From NCBI GenBank assembly GCA_035560935.1, contig DATMYQ010000096.1, positions 1 through 9,626 of the forward strand: DNA of 9,626 nucleotides, read 5' to 3'. The notes beneath the pieces were generated by a model that searched no databases, was not told the origin of the DNA, and saw only the letters and a list, made by a program, of their open reading frames with translations. The translations under genes were made by a program, and so were the position numbers. Below, piece by piece: positions 6,786 to 9,626 of the stretch (its first letter is position 1; each line of letters opens with the position of its first letter). Source of the DNA: DATMYQ01 sp035560935. GTDB lineage: Bacteria > Bacillota > Negativicutes > Sporomusales > Sporomusaceae.

Positions 6786-7214
6786 CTACTTGAACGGTAT
6801 CTGGCGGATCGGTTTAAAACGATCTTCCAGTTTTTTGGCGAATTGATCCAGGCGGATAATTACCCGCTCATGCCGGCCATGACCAACCTGTCCTAATTCG
6901 TCGGTGGCTACGATGTCGAACGAGAGACAGGATTCGTTAACCGCCGCCAAAGTGGCCTTGATGGTAATGCTCATACCGACCGCCGTCGGGGCCTCGTGGG
7001 TGAACTCCATATACCGGCCCACGGTGGTCATCCCTTCCGGCAGATGGCTGTCCACCGCTTTAATCGCCGCTTTGATCAACCATTCTACATAGCGTGGAGT
7101 AGCCAGCAGATTACCCAATGCTCCATTTCCGTAGTTCAAGGCGGCATCTGATTTTTCCACGTTTTTCTGGACAATCGCCGACAGTCCCGGAACGATTTCA
7201 TTTAAGTTTCCCAC
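6786..7214 (-). CDS. Thioesterase-like hotdog-fold protein (FlK-like family), unusual active site
   Basis: A small cytoplasmic protein of 142 residues resembling fluoroacetyl-CoA-thioesterase (FlK)-like hotdog proteins: LATPRYVEWL (about 37-46), the THEAPTAVGM motif with H73, and GHGRHERVII (about 111-120). In FlK the triad is Thr, then Glu eight residues later, then His. Here T39 and H73 align, but the +8 position is I47, so the usual glutamate is missing; E44 at +5 is the nearest acid. Activity on acyl-CoA is therefore uncertain and the substrate unknown. I chose GTG at 7214 because AAGGAG (7228-7223) lies 8 bases upstream. An ATG at 7232 would add six residues and has no good ribosome site. 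It is divergent from cheW and followed by its own terminator. Confidence 0.8.
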   Translation of the reverse strand: MGNLNEIVPGLSAIVQKNVEKSDAALNYGNGALGNLLATPRYVEWLIKAAIKAVDSHLPEGMTTVGRYMEFTHEAPTAVGMSITIKATLAAVNESCLSFDIVATDELGQVGHGRHERVIIRLDQFAKKLEDRFKPIRQIPFK

Positions 7215-7222
7215 TGTGATCA

Positions 7223-7228
7223 CTCCTT
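7223..7228 (-). promoter_or_regulatory. Ribosome binding site favouring the GTG start at 7214
   Basis: AAGGAG on the minus strand (7228-7223) lies inside the longer reading frame, 8 bases before GTG at 7214. The ATG at 7232 is preceded only by AT-rich sequence with a weak CGGA. Confidence 0.65.
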
Positions 7229-7262
7229 CCATAAAATCCGTAAATTCAGATATTTGTAATTA

Positions 7263-7271
7263 ATTATACCA
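7263..7271 (-). promoter_or_regulatory. Extended -10 promoter of the thioesterase-like gene
   Basis: On the minus strand TGGTATAAT (7271-7263) is a perfect TATAAT with the extended TGN element. I find no recognisable -35 hexamer 16-18 bases upstream. The predicted leader to the GTG start is about 42 nt. Confidence 0.62.
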
Positions 7272-7328
7272 TGCCCGCGCCAGGGCGGCTATTTGTTTTT
7301 CTGTGTGCACTACAGACAAGTTGCGGCA

Positions 7329-7350
7329 AAATTTTGTTATGACAAAATTT
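7329..7350. repeat. 22-bp palindrome in the divergent thioesterase/cheW intergenic region
   Basis: A perfect 9-bp inverted repeat, AAATTTTGT (7329-7337) and ACAAAATTT (7342-7350), surrounds TATG. The octamer CAAAATTT also recurs directly at 7327 and 7343, 16 bases apart. It lies 17 bases upstream of the cheW promoter elements and about 60 bases upstream of the opposite -10. A binding site for a dimeric regulator is plausible. There is no T-tract or G/C core as expected for a terminator. Confidence 0.5.
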
Positions 7351-7366
7351 GGGAAAATGTTTTTTG

Positions 7367-7398
7367 TTGCAGGCAAATGCCAGAACGAGGTAGAATAT
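7367..7398 (+). promoter_or_regulatory. cheW promoter, sigma-H-like (overlapping weak sigma-A reading)
   Basis: GCAGGCAAA (7369-7377), a 12-base spacer and GTAGAATAT (7390-7398) fit the B. subtilis sigma-H consensus with one mismatch (GGC for GGA). The same bases can also be read as sigma-A: TTGCAG (7367-7372), 18 bases, TAGAAT (7391-7396), with a 5/6 -10 but a 3/6 -35. Either way this is the best promoter for cheW-ispE-GntR. The leader would be about 70 nt. Confidence 0.5.
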
Positions 7399-7472
7399 AA
7401 ATAGACTATCGGCTGAATTTAGGTTGGTGTGCAGCCAAGGTATGATGCTGTTAATAAGGGAGGTGTGCTCGC

Positions 7473-7976
7473 ATGGAAGAAATGAACTTTGCCGGCGGCG
7501 TTGGACGCATTGGCGACAACGCCGTTTTGGCGACCGGCGCGGAGCGACAATTGGTTGTTTTTCGCCTGGCCCGGGAAGAATATGGTTTGCCCATTACGAA
7601 AGTACAGGAAATCAATCGCGTGGTGCCAACCACCCGATTGCCCCAGATGCCGTCGTTTTTGGAAGGGATTATTAATTTGCGGGGACGGATCATTCCCGTT
7701 GTCGACATGAGAAAGCGCTTTCAATTGGGAGCTGCGGAGCATACTGAAGATTCGCGGATTATCGTTGTGGAAGCTTGTGGACAGACAATAGGGATTGTTG
7801 TGGATGCCGTTCACGAAGTGATTACGCTGTCGGAGGCTGGTATTGAACCGGCACCTCCGGCTTCGACTCTGGATGAAAAATTTCTTCAGGGTGTGGGCAA
7901 GGTGGGAGAACGATTGCTGCTGTTGCTGGATATTGATCAAGTGATTGGAGACCCTAACGGTAGCGTCCGCAATTAA
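7473..7976 (+). CDS. cheW: Chemotaxis coupling protein CheW
   Basis: A single-domain CheW protein of 167 residues, which links chemoreceptors to the CheA kinase in signalling arrays at the inner face of the membrane. After a short N-terminal tail (1-24) the CheW fold runs from RQLVVFRLAREEYGLPI (25-41) through the hallmark GIINLRGRIIPVVDMR (65-80). It ends with VGERLLLLLDIDQVI (144-158). AAGGGAGGTG at 7456-7465, 7 bases upstream, fixes the start. Only 11 bases separate it from ispE, so the two are probably co-transcribed, although their functions are unrelated. No cheA, receptor or other chemotaxis gene is in the window, so this is a solitary copy away from any chemotaxis cluster. Whether it serves flagellar taxis or another array cannot be told from here. 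Confidence 0.94.
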   Translation: MEEMNFAGGVGRIGDNAVLATGAERQLVVFRLAREEYGLPITKVQEINRVVPTTRLPQMPSFLEGIINLRGRIIPVVDMRKRFQLGAAEHTEDSRIIVVEACGQTIGIVVDAVHEVITLSEAGIEPAPPASTLDEKFLQGVGKVGERLLLLLDIDQVIGDPNGSVRN

Positions 7977-7987
7977 TAGGAGGACTG

Positions 7988-8860
7988 ATGGCGAGGAACA
8001 GACTGGAGTTAGCGGCTTTTGCCAAAATTAATCTGGCGCTGGACGTGCTGCATAAACGGGAAGATGGTTTTCATGAAGTAAAAATGGTGATGCAGACGGT
8101 GGATTTGGCCGACCGGATTCTTTTGGAAGAACGGCAGGAAAAAATTACGATTGCCGCAGAACGGCTTCTGTTGCCTAATGACCGGGAAAACCTGGCCTGG
8201 CGGGCGGCTCATTTGCTACAGCAGCAGTACTGCCCGGAGCGGGGTGTTCACATTACCCTGGAGAAACGGATTCCACTGGCAGCCGGCCTGGCAGGCGGCA
8301 GTGCGGATGCCGCTGCAGTTTTGAACGGTCTGAATCGGCTTTGGAATCTGCAAATTGACCGGGAACATCTTAGCCGGCTGGCGGCAACACTGGGGTCGGA
8401 TATCCCGTTTTGCCTGACAGGGGGAACCATGCTGGCCACTGGGAGGGGAGAAGTGCTGGCGCCGCTGGTGCCGCTGGTGCCCTGCGGTGTCGTGCTGGCA
8501 AAACCGCCAGTGGCGGCGCCGACTGCCTGGGTGTATAGCTGCTATCGGCCGGAAAAAGTTTTGCGGCATCCGGATATTGACCGGATGATCCGGTGCCTGG
8601 AGCAGCAAGACTTGTCCGGGGTGGCCCGCGAAGCGGGCAATGTATTGGAAACGGTGATGTTACCGGAACAACCGGTGATTGCCGAATTAAAGGCGTATAT
8701 GATTAAGTATGGAGCCCTGACAGGTCTGATGTCAGGCAGCGGGTCGACTGTTTTCGGTCTGACCGCCGATATGGATCAGGCTGAATATATTGCCGAACGG
8801 TTGAGGCGTCACGCGATAGCGGATGTTTTTGTGGCCCGGACGGTGGAAAAGGTGGAATGA
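7988..8860 (+). CDS. ispE: 4-diphosphocytidyl-2-C-methyl-D-erythritol kinase
   Basis: GHMP-family kinase of the non-mevalonate (MEP) isoprenoid pathway. It phosphorylates CDP-methylerythritol at the 2-hydroxyl using ATP. The 290-residue protein has the N-terminal AFAKINLALDVLHKREDGFH (10-29) with the catalytic-site lysine K13. The glycine-rich phosphate loop is PLAAGLAGGSADAAA (96-110). LGSDIPF carries the probable catalytic base D138, and the C-terminal LMSGSGSTVFGL (247-258) is present. Length matches the family. AGGAGGA at 7978-7984 gives the start. The gap to the downstream regulator is only 4 bases. The ispE-regulator order is kept from Bacillus, but the upstream partner is cheW instead of sspF. 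Confidence 0.97.
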   Translation: MARNRLELAAFAKINLALDVLHKREDGFHEVKMVMQTVDLADRILLEERQEKITIAAERLLLPNDRENLAWRAAHLLQQQYCPERGVHITLEKRIPLAAGLAGGSADAAAVLNGLNRLWNLQIDREHLSRLAATLGSDIPFCLTGGTMLATGRGEVLAPLVPLVPCGVVLAKPPVAAPTAWVYSCYRPEKVLRHPDIDRMIRCLEQQDLSGVAREAGNVLETVMLPEQPVIAELKAYMIKYGALTGLMSGSGSTVFGLTADMDQAEYIAERLRRHAIADVFVARTVEKVE

Positions 8861-8864
8861 TGGT

Positions 8865-9560
8865 ATGGAACGACGGTTACTGCCCATTAAGCTGGACAGT
8901 TACAAACCTTTACGGGATGTGGTTTCCGAGACGCTGCGTGAGGCTATTATCAGCGGAGTGCTAAAACCCGGTGAGCGGCTGATGGAAATTCAACTGGCCG
9001 AAGAACTGGGGGTGAGCCGGACTCCGGTACGGGAGTCGATTCGTAAATTGGAACTGGAAGGCTTTGTGGTGATGGTTCCCCGGCGGGGGACGTATGTTGC
9101 CGATTTATCTATTAAAGACATTAATGAAGTGTTTGAAATCCGGACGGCGCTGGATGTTCTGGCTGCAGGACTGGCGGCGGAACGGATCACTGAAGAGGAA
9201 CTGGAACAGATGGAACGTTTGCTGGTGCAGATCGGTGAGCATATGGATGACGGCGATATGGAGAAAATCATTGAGACGGACAGTCTGTTCCATGATATCC
9301 TGTATAAGGCGACCCGCAACGACCGTCTGTTTGGGATTATCAGCAATTTACGTGAACAGTTCACGCGGTTTCGCTCTATCTCCATGAAATATCCGGGGCG
9401 GATCGTCAAAACGGTGGAAGAACATCGGCAGCTAGTGGAAGCCATCGGCAGCCGCAATCCGGAACTGGCGCAGCAGATTGCCCGGGAGCACATGGAAAAT
9501 GCGGAACATACGCTGTTGCAGGATCTGAACGAGCGGCGGCAACAGGAAAATTCACAATAA
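8865..9560 (+). CDS. GntR-family transcriptional regulator, FCD (FadR) subfamily
   Basis: A 231-residue regulator. An N-terminal winged helix-turn-helix (about 15-80) carries the classic LAEELGVSRTPVRESIRKLELEG (44-66) and the wing PRRGTYV. An all-helical FCD effector domain follows (about 85-220). Its four metal/ligand residues all seem present: D139 and H143 (TDSLFH), H187 (EEHRQL) and H209 (AREHME). FCD regulators usually bind small organic acids; the ligand here is unknown. The start at ATG 8865 is chosen because AAGGTGG (8849-8855) lies 9 bases before it. An in-frame ATG at 8823 lies deep inside ispE and would add an unconserved Trp-rich stretch. It occupies the purR position of Bacillus but belongs to an unrelated family. 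Confidence 0.92.
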   Translation: MERRLLPIKLDSYKPLRDVVSETLREAIISGVLKPGERLMEIQLAEELGVSRTPVRESIRKLELEGFVVMVPRRGTYVADLSIKDINEVFEIRTALDVLAAGLAAERITEEELEQMERLLVQIGEHMDDGDMEKIIETDSLFHDILYKATRNDRLFGIISNLREQFTRFRSISMKYPGRIVKTVEEHRQLVEAIGSRNPELAQQIAREHMENAEHTLLQDLNERRQQENSQ

Positions 9561-9564
9561 ACGC

Positions 9565-9594
9565 AAACGTGGCCCTTTTTGGGGTCACGTTTTT
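9565..9594 (+). terminator. Rho-independent terminator after cheW-ispE-GntR
   Basis: An 11-bp stem pairs AAACGTGGCCC (9565-9575) with 9582-9592 across a 6-base loop, with one G-T wobble. The 3' arm merges into TTTTT at 9590-9594. It begins 4 bases after the regulator stop. Confidence 0.88.
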
Positions 9595-9602
9595 ATACGG
9601 GC

Positions 9603-9626
9603 ACGGACAAATGCCAAGTGTTGAGA
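9603..9626 (+). promoter_or_regulatory. Possible sigma-H-like promoter cut by the window edge
   Basis: ACGGACAA (9603-9610) and the terminal TGAGA have the right spacing for a sigma-H promoter if the next bases are AT. It shares ACGGACAAATGCCA-like sequence with the cheW promoter (AAATGCCA at 7375 and 9609). In B. subtilis spoVG, a classic sigma-H gene, lies just beyond this point. The match is imperfect and incomplete. Confidence 0.25.

Noticed and set aside
7406..7413. GCCGATAG on the minus strand as a sigma-D (motility) -10
   Set aside because: No TAAA lies 15 bases upstream, and it would transcribe away from cheW.
8823..8864. 14-codon extension of the GntR regulator into ispE
   Set aside because: The Trp-rich extension is the +1-shifted frame of the conserved ispE end, and the ATG at 8865 has a good ribosome site.
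1..9626. CRISPR arrays, insertion sequences, tRNA/rRNA genes, defence or phage modules
   Set aside because: I found no regularly spaced repeats, transposase motifs, cloverleaf candidates or toxin/nuclease modules. Every plausible gene belongs to a known housekeeping or widespread family.

Overview
This window is a conserved housekeeping block of a low-to-mid GC Firmicute. Gene order (metG, tatD, yabE, rnmV, rsmA ... ispE, regulator) follows the Bacillus subtilis metS-yabD-yabE-rnmV-ksgA-(yabG-veg-sspF)-ispE-purR region. The rsmA-ispE interval and the final regulator differ from Bacillus. Candidate sigma-H promoters and a YabE-type cell-wall protein suggest an endospore former, and cheW suggests a chemotactic cell. 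My best guess is a Negativicute (Sporomusa/Pelosinus-like). That guess comes from gene order and composition only and is not proven.

Layout: 57-2749 holds metG and tatD, with adjoining stop and start, as one unit ending in a strong terminator at 2882-2930. 2938-4030 is a self-contained yabE unit with its own near-consensus sigma-A promoter and terminator. 4064-5637 is rnmV-rsmA, an rRNA-maturation pair with a 4-base overlap (ATGA), a promoter and a terminator. 5701-7214 carries two minus-strand genes: a YitT-family membrane protein and a small hotdog-fold thioesterase-like protein, each with its own leader, separated by a terminator. 7473-9594 is a plus-strand unit of cheW, ispE and a GntR/FCD regulator, packed with gaps of 11 and 4 bases and closed by a terminator. 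The last 32 bases look like the start of the next promoter.

Functionally, the block covers translation (methionyl-tRNA synthesis, 5S processing, 16S dimethylation), nucleic-acid quality control (TatD), wall remodelling (YabE), isoprenoid precursor synthesis (IspE), a chemotaxis coupling protein and a transcription regulator. I see no mobile element, CRISPR array, rRNA or tRNA, and no gap longer than 300 bases without a gene.

No new multi-gene system is evident. The best leads are regulatory. Three or four sites match or nearly match the B. subtilis sigma-H consensus. One of these lies 5' of a terminator and could produce a short RNA of about 110 nt. Another is at the window edge, where spoVG follows in Bacillus. 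There is also a 22-bp palindrome between the divergent thioesterase and cheW genes, and the thioesterase-like protein lacks the usual catalytic glutamate.
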